Source of the DNA: Clusia tigrina
Taxonomy: Eukaryota > Arthropoda > Insecta > Diptera > Clusiidae
Direction of reading: 5' to 3'
Assembly: GCA_920105625.2 (NCBI GenBank)
Contig: OV050030.1
Span: forward strand, 211,962,325 to 212,026,324
DNA: 64,000 bases
The notes below the pieces were generated by a model. That model did not search any database. It saw nothing but the letters and a program-made list of their open reading frames with translations, and was not told the DNA's origin. The first letter of the stretch is position 1. Each line of letters begins with the position of its first letter. The position numbers and the translations under genes are program-made. This document shows positions 29,101 through 40,173 of the stretch, piece after piece.

Positions 29101-32100
29101 TTCAAATGGCCTTAACTTCTATACAGTGCGTCCTACTCCTATCAAAGTTTGCAACATTCAAATGCTTGTAACTTTTTACTGGAGAGTCATAAAAGATTGA
29201 AATTTTGGACAATAAAGTACTCGTGCCTATTATCAATTTAAGCTATCGCTCATAGCTATGCTACCCTTGAGTTCCAAAATAAAATACAGATAAAACTTCA
29301 AATGGCCCTAACTTCTACACGGTGCGTCATACACCTATCAAAGTTTGCAGGAATCATATGCTTCTAACTTTTTACTGAAGCGTCATAAAATCTTGAAATT
29401 TTGTGGCAATAAAGTACTCGTGCCTCTTATCAATTTAAGCTATCGCTCATAGCTATGCTACCCTTGAGTCCCAAATAAAACTCTGCTAAAACTTCAAATG
29501 GCCCTAGCTTATATACGGTGCGTCCTATACCTATCAAAGTTTGCAACAATCAAATGCTTGTAACTTTTTACTGAAACGTCATAAAATCTTGAAATTTTGT
29601 GAAAATAAAGTAATCGAGCCTCTTGTCAATTTAAAGTATCGCTCATAGCTATGCTACCCTTGAGTCCCAAATCAAACACTGCTAAAACTTCAAATGGCCC
29701 TAACTTATATACGGTGCGTCCTATACCTATCAAAGTTTGCAACAATCAAATGCTTGTAACTTTTACTGGAGCGTCCAAAAACCTTGAAATTTTGTGACAA
29801 TAAAGTACTCGTGCCTCTTATCAAATAAGCTATCGCTCATAGCTATGCTACCCTTGAGTCCCAAAATAAAACACTGATAAAACTTCAAATGGCCCTAACG
29901 TCTATGCGGTGCTTCCTATACCTATCAAAGCTTGCAACAATCAAATGCTTGTAGCTTTTTACTGGAGCGTCCAAAAACCTTGAAATTTTGTGACAATAAA
30001 GTACTCGTGCATCTTATCAATTTAAGCTATCGCTCATAGCTATGCTACCCTTGAGTCCCAAATCAAACACTGATAAAGCTTCAAATGTCCCAAACTTCTA
30101 TACGGTGCATCATACACCTATCAAAGTTTGCAACAATCAAATGCTTGTAACTTTTTACTGGAGCGTGCAAAAACCTTGAAATTTTGTGACAATAAAGTAC
30201 TCGTGCCTCTTATAAATTTAAGCTATCGCTCATAGCTATGCTACCCTTGAGTCCCAAATCAAACACTGATAAAGCTTCAAATGGCCCTAACTTCTGTACG
30301 GTGCGTCCTATACCTATCAAAGTTTGCAACAATCAAATGCTTATAACTTTTTACTGGAGCGTCATAAAACCATGAAATTTTGTGACAATGAAGTACTCGT
30401 GCCTCTTGTCAATTTAAGCTATCGCTCATAGCTATGCTATACTTGAGTCCCAAATCAAACACTGATAGCACTCCAAATGGCCCTAACTTCTATACGGTGC
30501 GTCGTATACCTATCAAAGTTTGCAACATTCAAATGCTTGTAACTTTTTACTGCACCGTCATAAAATCTTGAAATTTTCTGACAATAAAATACTCGAGCCT
30601 CTTGTCAATTTAAGCTATCGCTCATAGCTATGCTACCCTTGAGTCCCAAATCAAACACTGATAAAATTTCAAATGGCCTTAACTTCTATACGGTGCGTCC
30701 TACTCCTATCAAAGTTTGCAACATTCAAATGCTTGTAACTTTTTACTGGAGAGTCATAAAAGCTTGAAATTTTGGACAATAAAGTACTCGTGCCTATTAT
30801 CAATTTAAGCTATCGCTCATAGCTATGCTACCCTTGAGTTCCAAAATAAAATACTGATAAAACTTCAAATGGCCCTAACTTCTACACGGTGCGTCATACA
30901 CCTATCAAAGTTTGCAGGAATCATATGCTTCTAACTTTTTACTGAAGCGTCATAAAATCTTGAAATTTTGTGGCAATAAAGTACTCATGCCTCTTATCAA
31001 TTTAAGCTATCGCTCATAGCTATGCTACCCTTGAGTCCCAAATAAAACACTGATAAAACTTCAAATGGCCCTAACTTCTATACGGTGCATCCTACACCTA
31101 TCAAAGTTTGCGACAATCAAATGCTTGTATCCTTTTACTGAAACGTCATAAAATCTTGAAATTTTGTGAAAATAAAGTAATCGAGCCTCTTGTTAATTTA
31201 AAGTATCGCTCATAGCTATGCTACCCTTGAGTCCCAAATCAAACACTGCTAAAACTTCAAATGGCCCTAACTTATATACGGTGCGTCCTATACCTATCAA
31301 AGTTTGCAACAATCAAATGCTTGTAACTTTTACTGGAGCGTCCAAAAACCTTGAAATTTTGTGACAATAAAGTACTCGTGCCTCTTATCAAATAAGCTAT
31401 CGCTCATAGCTATGCTACCCTTGAGTCTCAAATCAAACACTGATAAAACTTCAAATGGCCCTAACTTCTATGCGGTGCTCCCTATACCTATCAAAGTTTG
31501 CAACAATCAAATGCTTGTAACTTTTTACTGGGGCGTCCAAAAGCCTTGAAATTTTGTGACAATAAAGTACTCGTGCATCTTATCAATTTAAGCTATCGCT
31601 CATAGCTATGCTACAGTTGAGTCCCAAATCAAACACTGATAAAACTTCAAATGGCCCAAACTTCTATACGGTGCATCCTACACCTATCAAAGTTTGCAAC
31701 AATCAAATGCTTGTAACTTTTTACTGGAGCGTCCAAAAACTTTGAAATTTTGTGACAATAAAGAACTCGTGCCTCTTATAAATTTAAGCTATCGCTCATA
31801 GCAATGCTACCCTTGAGTCCCAAATCAAACACTGATAAAGCTTCAAATGGCCCTAACTTCTGTACGGTGCATCCTATACCTATCAAAGTTTGCAACAATC
31901 AAATGCTTGTAACATTTTACTGGAGCGTCATAAAACCTTGAAATTTTGTGACAATGAAGTACTCGTGCCTCTTGTCAATTTAAGCTATCGCTCATAGCTA
32001 TGCTACACTTGAGTCCCAAATCAAACACTGATAGCACTTCAAATGGTCCTAACTGCTATACGGTGCGTCCTATACCTATCAAAGTTTGCAACATTCAAAT

Positions 32101-34320
32101 GCTTGTAACTTTTTACTGCACCGTCATAAAATCTTGAAATTTTGTGACAATAAAATACTCGAGCCTCTTGTCAATTTAAAGTATCGCTCATAGCTATGCT
32201 ACCCTTGAGTCCCAAATCAAACACTGCTAAAACTTCAAATGGCTCTAACTTATATACGGTGCGTCCTATACCTATCAAAGTTTGCAACAATCAAATGCTT
32301 GTAACTTTTACTGGAGCGTCCAAAAACCTTGAAATTTTGTGACAGTAAAGTACTCGTGCCTCTTATCAAATAAGCTATCGCTCATAGCTATGCTACCCTT
32401 GAGTCCCAAATCAAACACTGATAAAACTTCAAATGGCCCTAACGTCTATGCGGTGCTTCCTATACCTATCAAAGCTTGCAACAATCAAATGCTTGTAGCT
32501 TTTTACTGGAGCGTCCAAAAACCTTGAAATTTTGTGACAATAAAGTACTCGTGCCTCTTATCAAATAAGCTATCGCTCATAGCTATGCTACCCTTGAGTC
32601 CCAAATCAAACACTGATAAAACTTCAAATGGCCCTAACGTCTATGCGGTGCTTCCTATACCTATCAAAGCTTGCAACAATCAAATGCTTGTAGCTTTTTA
32701 CTGGAGCGTCCAAAAACCTTGAAATTTTGTGACAATAAAGTACTCGTGCCGCTTATAAATTTAAGCTATCGCTCATAGCTATGCTACACTTGAGTCCCAA
32801 ATCAAACACTGATAAAGCTTCAAATGGCCCTAACTTCTGTACGGTGCGTCCTATACCTATCAAAGTTTGCAACAATCAAATGCTTGTAACTTTTTACTGG
32901 AGCGTCATAAAACCATGAAATTTTGTGACAATGAAGTACTCGTGCCTCTTGTCAATTTAAGCTATCGCTCATAGCTATGCTACACTTGAGTCCCAAAACA
33001 AACACTGATAGCACATCAAATGGCCCTAACTTCTATACGGTGCGTCGTATACCTATCAAAGTTTGCAACATTCAAATGCTTGTAACTTTTTACTGCACCG
33101 TCATAAAATCTTGAAATTTTCTGACAATAAAAAACTCGAGCCTCTTGTCAATTTAAGCTATCGCTCATAGCTATGCTACCCTTGAGTCCCAAATCAAACA
33201 CTGATAAAATTTCAAATGGCCTTAACTTCTATACGGTGCGTCCTACTCCTATCAAAGTTTGCAACATTCAAATGCTTGTAACTTTTTACTGGAGAGTCAT
33301 AAAAGCTTGAAATTTTGGACAATAAAGTACTCGTGCCTATTATCAATTTAAGCTATCGCTCATAGCTATCCTACCCTTGAGTTCCAAAATAAAATACTGA
33401 TAAAACTTCAAATGGCCCTAACTTCTACACGGTGCGTCATACACCTATCAAAGTTTGCAGGAATCATATGCTTCTAACTTTTTACTGAAGCGTCATAAAA
33501 TCTTGAAATTTTGTGGCAATAAAGTACTCGTGCCTCTTATCAATTTAAGCTATCGCTCATAGCTATGCTACCCTTGAGTCCCAAATAAAACGCTGATAAA
33601 ACTTCAAATGGCCCTAACTTCTATACGGTGCATCCTACACCTATCAAAGTTTGCGACAATCAAATGCTTGTAACCTTTTACTGAAACGTCATAAAATCTT
33701 GAAATTTTGTGAAAATAAAGTAATCGAGCCTCTTGTTAATTTAAAGTATCGCTCATAGCTATGCTACCCTTGAGTCCCAAATCAAACACTGCTAAAACTT
33801 CAAATGGCCCTAACTTATATACGGTGCGTCCTATACCTATCAAAGTTTGCAACAATCAAATGCTTGTAACTTTTACTGGAGCGTCCAAAAACCTTGAAAT
33901 TTTGTGACAATAAAGTACTCGTGCCTCTTATCAAATAAGCTATCGCTCATAGCTATGCTACCCTTGAGTCTCAAATCAAACACTGATAAAACTTCAAATG
34001 GCCCTAACTTCTATGCGGTGCTCCCTATACTTATCAAAGTTTGCAACAATCAAATGCTTGTAACTTTTTACTGGGGCGTCCAAAAGCCTTGAAATTTTGT
34101 GACAATAAAGTACTCGTGCATCTTATCAATTTAAGCTATCGCTCATAGCTATGCTACCCTTGAGTCCCAAATCAAACACTGATAAAGCTTCAAATGGCCC
34201 AAACTTCTATACGGTGCATCCTACACCTATCAAAGTTTGCAACAATCAAATGCTTGTAACTTTTTACTGGAGCGTCCAAAAACTTTGAAATTTTGTGACA
34301 ATAAAGAACTCGTGCCTCTT
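23140..34320 (+). repeat. Higher-order repeat of 8 monomers (about 1566 bp)
   Basis: A monomer variant with a short deletion (TCTTATCAAATAAGCTATCG) occurs at about 23359, 24924, 26687, 28253, 29818, 31386, 32364, 32559 and 33929. Most spacings are 1565-1568 bp, which is eight monomers. One spacing is 1763 bp (nine monomers). One unit is shortened (978 bp) and followed by a single-monomer duplication (195 bp). Other variants, such as GTTAATTTAAAGTATCGC and GCAGGAATCATATGCTTC, keep their order inside the units. Earlier copies of the marker at 18657 and 21400 are spaced less regularly. Confidence 0.85.
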
Positions 34321-35315
34321 ATAAATTTAAGCTATCGCTCATAGCAATGCTACCCTTGAGTCCCAAATCAAACACTGATAAAGCTTCAAATGGCCCTAAC
34401 TTCTGTACGGTGCATCCTATACCTATCAAAGTTTGCAACAATCAAATGCTTGTAACTTTTTACTGGAGCGTCATAAAACCTTGAAATTTTGTGACAATGA
34501 AGTACTCGTGCCTCTTGTCAATTTAAGCTATCGCTCATAGCTATGCTACACTTGAGTCCCAAATCAAACACTGATAAAACTTCAAGTGGTCTTAACTTCT
34601 ATACAGTGCGTCCTACACCTATCAAAGCTTGCAACATTCAAATGCTTGTAACTTTTTATTGGAGGGTCCAAAAACCTTGAAGTTTTGTGACAATAAAGTA
34701 CTCGTGCCTCTTGTCAATTTAAGCTATCGCTAATAGCTACCCTTGAGTCCCAAATCAAACACTGATAAAGCTTCAAATGGCCCAAACTTCTATACGGTGC
34801 ATCCTACACCTATCAAAGTTTGCAACAATCAAATGCTTGTAACTTTTTACTGGAGCGTCCAAAAACTTTGAAATTTTGTGACAATAAAGAACTCGTGCCT
34901 CTTATAAATTTAAGCTATCGCTCATAGCAATGCTACCCTTGAGTCCCAAATCAAACACTGATAAAGCTTCAAATGGCCCTAACTTCTGTACGGTGCATCC
35001 TATACCTATCAAAGTTTGCAACAATCAAATGCTTGTAACTTTTTACTGGAGCGTCATAAAACCTTGAAATTTTGTGACAATGAAGTACTCGTGCCTCTTG
35101 TCAATTTAAGCTATCGCTCATAGCTATGCTACACTTGAGTCCCAAATCAAACACTGATAAAACTTCAAGTGGTCTTAACTTCTATACAGTGCGTCCTACT
35201 CCTATCAAAGCTTGCAACATTCAAATGCTTGTAACTTTTTATTGGAGCGTCCAAAAACCTTGAAGTTTTGTGACAATAAAGTACTCGTGCCTATTATCAA
35301 TTTAAGCTATCGCTC
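34150..35315 (+). repeat. Three-monomer tandem duplication (about 583 bp)
   Basis: The variants CATAGCAATGCTACCC (34342 and 34925) and CTTCAAGTGGTCTTAAC (about 34584 and 35166) repeat with an offset of about 583 bp. This shows a short local duplication at the 3' end of the eight-monomer region. A third CTTCAAGTGGTCTTAAC monomer lies near 35940. Confidence 0.65.
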
Positions 35316-37166
35316 ATAGCTATCCTACCCTTGAGTTCCAAAATAAAATACTGATAGCACTTCAAATGGTCCTAACTGCTATACGGTGCGTCCTATACCT
35401 ATCAAAGTTTGCAACATTCAAATGCTTGTAACTTTTTACTGCACCGTCATAAAATCTTGAAATTTTGTGACAATAAAATACTCGAGCCTCTTGTCAATTT
35501 AAGCTATCGCTCATAGATACTTGAGTCTCAAATCAAACACTGATAAAACTTCAAATGGCCTTAACTTCTATACGGTGCGTCCTACTCCTATCAAAGTTTG
35601 CAACATTCAAATGCTTATAACTTTTTACTGGAGCGTCATAAAAGCTTGAAATTTTGGAGAATAAAGTACTCGTGCCTATTATCAATTTAAGCTATCGCTC
35701 ATAGCTATGCTACCCTTGAGTCCCAAAATAAAATACTGATAAAACTTCAAATGGCCCTAACTTCTATACGGTGCGTCCTACACCTATCAAAGTTTGCAGC
35801 AATCATATGCTTGTAACTTTTTACTGAAGCGTCATAAAATCTTGAAATTTTGTGACAATAAAGTACTCGTGCCGCTTATCAATTTAAGCTATCGCTCATA
35901 GCTATGCTACCCATGAGTCCCAAATCAAACACTGATAAAACTTCAAGTGGTCTTAACTTCTATACAGTGCGTCCTACACCTATCAAAGCTTGCAACATTC
36001 AAATGCTTGTAACTTTTTATTGGAGCGTCCAAAAACCTTGAAGTTTTGTGACAATAAAGTACTCGTGCCTCTTGTCAATTTAAGCTATCGCTAATAGCTA
36101 CCCTTGAGTCCCAAATCAAACACTGATAGAGCTTCAAATGGTCCTATACCTATCAAAGTTTGTAACATTCAAATGCTTGTAACTTTTTACCGGAGCGTCA
36201 TAAAATATTGAAATTTGTGAAAATAAAGTACTCCAGCCCCTTCTCAATTTAAGGAATCGCTCATAGCTATGCTACCCTTGAGTGCCAAAATAAAACACTG
36301 ATAAAAATGGTTCTAACTTCTATACGGTGCGTCCTACACTTATCAAAGTTTGCAACAATCAAATGCTTGTAACTTTTTACTGGAGCGTCCAAAAACCTTG
36401 AAATTTTGTGACAATAAAGTACTCGTGCATCTTATCAATGTAAGCTATCGCTCATAGCTATGCTACCCTTGAGTCCCAAATCAAACACTGATAAAACTGC
36501 AAATGGCCCTAACTTCTATGCGGTGCGTCCTACACCTATCAAAGTTTGCAACAATCAAATGCTTGTAACTTTTTACTGGAGCGTCCAAAAACCTTGAAAT
36601 TTTGTGACAATGAAGTACTCGTGCCTCTTGTCAATTTAAACTATCGCTCATAGCTATGCTACACTTGAGTCCCAAAAATGATAATACTTCAAATGGCCCT
36701 AACTTCTATACGGTGCGTCCTATACCTATCAAAGTTTGCAACATTCAAATGCTTGTAACTTTTTACTGCACCGTCATAAAATCTGGAAATTTTGTGACAA
36801 TATATTACTCGAGCCTCTTGTCAATTTAAGGTATCGCTCATAGCTATGCTACCCTGGAGTCCAAAATAAAACACTGATAAAACTTCAAATGGCCCTAACT
36901 TCTGTACGGTGCGTCCCACACCTATCAAAGTTTGCAACATTCAAATGCTTGTAACTTTTTACCGGAACGTCAAAAAACCTTGAAATTTTGTGACAAAAAA
37001 AAAGCTATCACACATAGCTATGCTACCCTAGAGTCCCAAATCAAGCACTGATAAATCTTCAAATGGCCCTAAATTCTAAACGGTGCCTCCTACACCTATT
37101 AAAGTTTGCAACAATCAAAGGCTTGACACTTTTTACTGTAGCGTCATAAAACCTTGAAATTTTGTG

Positions 37167-37590
37167 GTTCTCCTCTACCTTGCTATGAACCTATTTAACG
37201 CCAATATGCACGAGTCCGGCGACAGGCTTGCATCGATTTCGATGTGCACTGCGCGAATTGTGAAACAAGTTATTATAACTCCTCATCTTTTTTCTGTTCG
37301 TCTTCCTATTACGACATGCATTGGCCCAAATTTGTCGATACCAATAAATGAAAATAGTCTGGTAAATGCCTTGAGTCTTGCCATTAAAGCTCTCAAAATT
37401 TGTCTCTTAGTGGGCCATGTTCCTCCATTGATGAGATCCACTGGTATTTTTGGGCTTTGAAAAGGGAATGTAAATTAATCTTTTGATGGAGACCACTAGA
37501 GGCCAAGAACCTTTTCTGAGTTTGAAAATAAATTCCAGTTTGTGAGCTTCTTATCAAAGTCCGCTGCTTTATCTCATCCGCTGCAGGCAC
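37167..37590 (-). pseudogene. BEL/Pao RT connection fused to integrase core fragment
   Basis: The minus strand first shows the post-RT connection (KIPVDLINGGTWPTKRQILR), then passes without RNase H into integrase core sequence: FIGIDKFGPM, with the first catalytic Asp codon at 37334-37336, then a stop, then the RAVHIEI stretch. The core is cut at 37167 before the second Asp and the Glu of the DDE triad. The open frame across the join suggests an internal deletion of roughly the RNase H plus integrase N-terminal portion. This is a non-functional relic. Confidence 0.8.
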
Positions 37591-38395
37591 TCAACGACTT
37601 TATTGGAATTCGAAATAAAGTTTCGTATTTCAAAACCCGGTTGGCTATGGACAAAGATAACGTCTCTTCTTCAGTGTCTACACTTGCCAAAAATTATCAA
37701 CATAATGATTTTTGAGTATAGCCTTTGCAGCTTCTGGGTATTTGTCTTTAAACTCCTCGGCGGTTGTATTTTAAACATATTGGGCGCAGAATAGGGAGCA
37801 TTTGGAACCAAATGTCATCACCTGCATTACGTACTCTTCAATACGCCCGTCTTTTGTCTTCCACAGAAACCTTTGTGAGTTTTGGGCTTCTTTCCTCACC
37901 TTCACTTGGTGAAACATTTGTTTTATGTCACCACAGATGGCAATTTTTCTCTCTCTGAATTGGAATAATATTGACCGTAGCAATGGTAATGTGCTGCTGC
38001 ATCCCATACCATTCTCACCTTACCAGGCTTGTTTGGATTTGTGACTGAGAAGATCGGCAATTACCGTATTCGATTTTGTTCACTTTGCATTTCGCTTTAT
38101 AGTTCGTGTTGCTCTAATTTTCGAGCGAAACCTGCTTCGACATAGCTCTCAAGTTGGGAATTAAGAATATCCGACAGATTTGGATCTTTGGCCATTCTTT
38201 TATTGAAGCAGCTCAAACGCCGTTCTGCCATCGCACGACTGTTTGGTAAGTTAAAGTTTTCATATCTCCTTAGCAATGGGACAAGAAGCCGGTTTTCATC
38301 TTTATAAGTTTTTTTTTTGTAGTATATCAAGTGCTTTTTTTATCGTCATTTGACAATAGCTGCTTAAAATTTTGTGTTCCAAGAGTTTCTATGGA
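37590..38395 (-). pseudogene. BEL/Pao reverse transcriptase fragment
   Basis: Read on the minus strand, 38330-38097 encodes the region just before the RT fingers (SRAMAERRLSCFNKRMAKDP, a signature of BEL/Pao polyproteins). 38007-37771 encodes the palm, with CGDIKQMFHQV holding the first catalytic Asp, then SQRFLW and VMTFGSKCS. The catalytic box at 37693-37704 reads YVDN where the family has YVDD or YIDD, so the last active-site Asp is lost. Stops and frameshifts break the frame, one of them just after AQYV. The protein cannot be active. The family assignment is firm; the subfamily is not determined. Confidence 0.85.
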
Positions 38396-38400
38396 AATAC

Positions 38401-38749
38401 TCCTTTTATACATATTAGACATTTTTTCATCGTCAAGTATTATTCATATTACACATTTTTTTATCGTCAAGTGGTTTCATTTCGATTGTGTGCAAGTAGA
38501 CACTTTCGTAAATGATATAAGCTGGAACTGAGAATTTTTCGAATCCAGCAAAATACCCACAAACGCAAAGTGCAATGAAACCACCTCGACGGTCTCTGGA
38601 GCCGAATTAGGGCCAATCTCAACATCATCACCTACAATCAAAGAGCAGCAAGCGGCGGTTCCCTCTCGGCAAGTGCAATTCACATTGCCACAGTCAATAG
38701 CGCCAGCAATGCAGTCGCCCCACTCTTCAATTTGTATTAACCCTGAAAC
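38401..38749 (+). other. Unassigned stretch between the inverted element and the solo LTR
   Basis: The first part is T-rich and contains an imperfect short tandem repeat of ACATTTTTTCATCGTCAAGT (near 38419 and 38455). From about 38541 the plus strand is open to the solo LTR insertion, reading a Ser/Thr/Gln-rich stretch without a recognisable domain. It may be 5' leader or N-terminal gag of the plus-strand element that the LTR split. The junction between the minus-strand and plus-strand elements must lie here but cannot be placed exactly. Confidence 0.4.
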
Positions 38750-38754
38750 GGTAC
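38750..38754. other. Target-site duplication GGTAC, left
   Basis: GGTAC directly precedes the solo LTR and is repeated at 39290-39294 directly after its terminal CA. Five bp is the usual duplication length for BEL/Pao integration. Confidence 0.8.
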
Positions 38755-39289
38755 TGTTCGCGCCGGAGCCCTCCTGACGATGGCTGCGGCCTGCTCACAG
38801 TCACCATGCGATTCTGAGCGGGACTCAGTGCGGAGAGCATTCCCTTCATTTGGGTCCCGCCAAAGTCGTGCGGCAGGCCGGAGCCATCTTTTTTTGTGTT
38901 TGCTGTGGTTTTCCATGCGAAAGTGCCGACGCCGGCAGAGGAGGAGAGTCAGTCGACAATACTGCGTGACCACGAGTAGTTCGGTTTTAACTCACAACCA
39001 AGAAGGTTTCACTGATACCCACATACTTTAAGGTGTAATCAGAAATTAAGTTCAAAGTGTAATTAAGAAGAAAAGAATTGATAATAAAAATATTGTGTTA
39101 CTTTAAAATCAAGTATATCATTTCAAAGCAATAGGAATATAAATTGTTTGCTGCTTGTACGGCCAACACCACTTCACACCTTTACGGGCGTGCGTGTTCC
39201 TGCTTAATACAATACATTTGGCTGCACGACACATTTACAACTGCAACAAGAAATGGAATCACAAGGCTACTTAGCTCCTATTCACAACA
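38755..39289 (+). mobile_element. Solo LTR, BEL/Pao, same family as the element at 45980
   Basis: Begins TGTTCGCGCCGGAGCCCTCC, almost as the LTRs at 45980 and 54026 do, and stays alignable through CTCAGTGCGGAGAG, GGGTCCCGCCAAAGTCGTG and CAATACTGCGTG. It then diverges and ends CACAACA. Length is 535 bp against 470 bp in the complete element. It is flanked by a perfect 5-bp repeat, GGTAC, at 38750-38754 and 39290-39294. There is no primer site after it and no polypurine tract before it, so it is a solo LTR left by LTR-LTR recombination. It carries AATAAA at 39083-39088. The sequence differences make it clearly older than the complete element. Confidence 0.85.
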
Positions 39290-39294
39290 GGTAC
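39290..39294. other. Target-site duplication GGTAC, right
   Basis: Matches 38750-38754 exactly and fixes the right edge of the solo LTR. Confidence 0.8.
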
Positions 39295-39420
39295 AAATGG
39301 CACCGACCTGCGTTACGTGGCCGATCGACAAAAGGTCATTTAAGACATTTATAACCGCGGGTCAGCAGCGCCGCCTCTGCCTGTATAGCAACAACATACC
39401 AAAGGTATAGCGAAAGAGAA

Positions 39421-40173
39421 ATGCAGCAGCAACAACAACAACAACTCTGTTTATTAAGTTCGCAGCCGTCTTCGTTTGCACGAACAGCAAATAGTGACAA
39501 ATTGTTGAAGCTACGGAATTTGCAACTAGAGCAATTAGAAGAAGAAATGAATCTCCAACGACAATATTTGGACAATAAATACAAAATATTGTCACTGTCA
39601 AGTGAGTTTTCATCATCGTTCGGGAAAATCAATATACTGACCAGGACTGCTACAGCAGCTCAACTATCAGCGCGCCAGGCTATACCAAAGCAATTGGCTA
39701 CTTTTAGCGGCAATCCTGACGACTGGCCATTATTTATAAGGAGCTTCGAAAACAGCACAGCGGTGGCCGGACTTGTTGCTGTGCTTATGACGATGTGTGG
39801 TCGTCAGTGTACACTTGTGTGGTACACTACATCGTGCTTAAAAGGTAAAGCCCGCGAAATGGTTAAAAATAAATTGCTTTTGTCGTCAATGGTTCCTGAT
39901 ATCATTCAGACGCTGCGCATGCGTTTTGGGCGGCCTGAGCATATTATCGAGCGAGCAGTGCACAAGGCTCGGAGTATGCCGGCAATAAATGACAAATTGG
40001 AGTCTCTAATTGAATTCGCACTCTCTGTTCGAAACATTTGCGGAACGATGGAAGGTTGCCATATGGACATGCACCTACATAATCCTTTTTTGGTGAAAGA
40101 GTTGGTGGACAAGCTTCCCAATAACCATCAATTAAATTGGGCGATGTACCCGAAGGATCAACTCCTCCGATAG
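39421..40173 (+). pseudogene. gag: BEL/Pao gag, N-terminal and DUF1759-type region
   Basis: Starts at an ATG followed by a CAG/CAA run encoding seven glutamines. A Leu/Glu/Gln-rich stretch that looks coiled-coil-forming follows at residues 25-60. Residues about 88-180 match the DUF1759 gag domain of BEL/Pao elements: ATFSGNPDDWPLFIRSFENS, then LKGKAREMVKNKL and RFGRPEHII. The protein would pack element RNA into cytoplasmic particles. The frame stops at 40171-40173, and the same gag continues in the -1 frame from about 40137, so it is frameshifted. The usual BEL gag is one continuous frame running into a zinc-knuckle region. Confidence 0.85.

Larger units (their letters stand above)
1..37166. 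repeat. Satellite array, left block (about 195-197-bp monomer)
   Basis: Uninterrupted head-to-tail tandem array. Each monomer carries the same ordered landmarks: GGCCCTAACTTCTATACGG, TATCAAAGTTTGCAACA, CTTTTTACTGGAGCGTCA, TTGAAATTTTGTGACAATAA, AGTACTCG, TCGCTCATAGCTATGCTAC and TTGAGTCCCAAA. Neighbouring landmarks recur at about 195-197 bp; two almost identical monomers begin 195 bp apart at 32339 and 32534. By length the block should hold roughly 190 monomers. Short open frames of 60-62 codons recur in many monomers in the same phase; they are by-products of the repeat and show no protein family, so no gene is called. No host gene is visible in this block. The last satellite bases are TTTTGTG at 37160-37166, after which retroelement sequence starts. 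Confidence 0.97.
37167..38400 (-). mobile_element. Truncated minus-strand BEL/Pao retrotransposon with internal deletion
   Basis: On the minus strand this segment reads, in order, the linker before RT, RT fingers and palm, RT thumb/connection, and then directly the integrase core. RNase H and the integrase zinc-binding region are missing, and the join lies near 37375-37390. The element stops abruptly at 37167 inside the integrase core, against satellite. No LTR or primer site is visible. Its 5' limit is uncertain: coding similarity fades near 38395. Orientation is opposite to the two plus-strand elements that follow. Confidence 0.8.

Noticed and set aside
581..36500. Recurring 60-93-codon plus-strand open frames in the satellite, many almost identical
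   Set aside because: They sit in the same phase of successive monomers, arise because one frame of the monomer lacks stops, have no family similarity, and break when monomers vary. They are not genes.
1..37166. CRISPR-like array of repeats and spacers
   Set aside because: The whole 195-bp unit is repeated, with no unique spacers. The context is eukaryotic retroelements, and no cas genes are present.
39290..39330. TGGCACCGACCTGCG near 39299 as a primer-binding site of the degenerate element
   Set aside because: It follows CACAACA GGTAC AAA, so it is offset from any LTR end, and the preceding LTR is a solo LTR with its own target duplication. I could not match it confidently to a tRNA.
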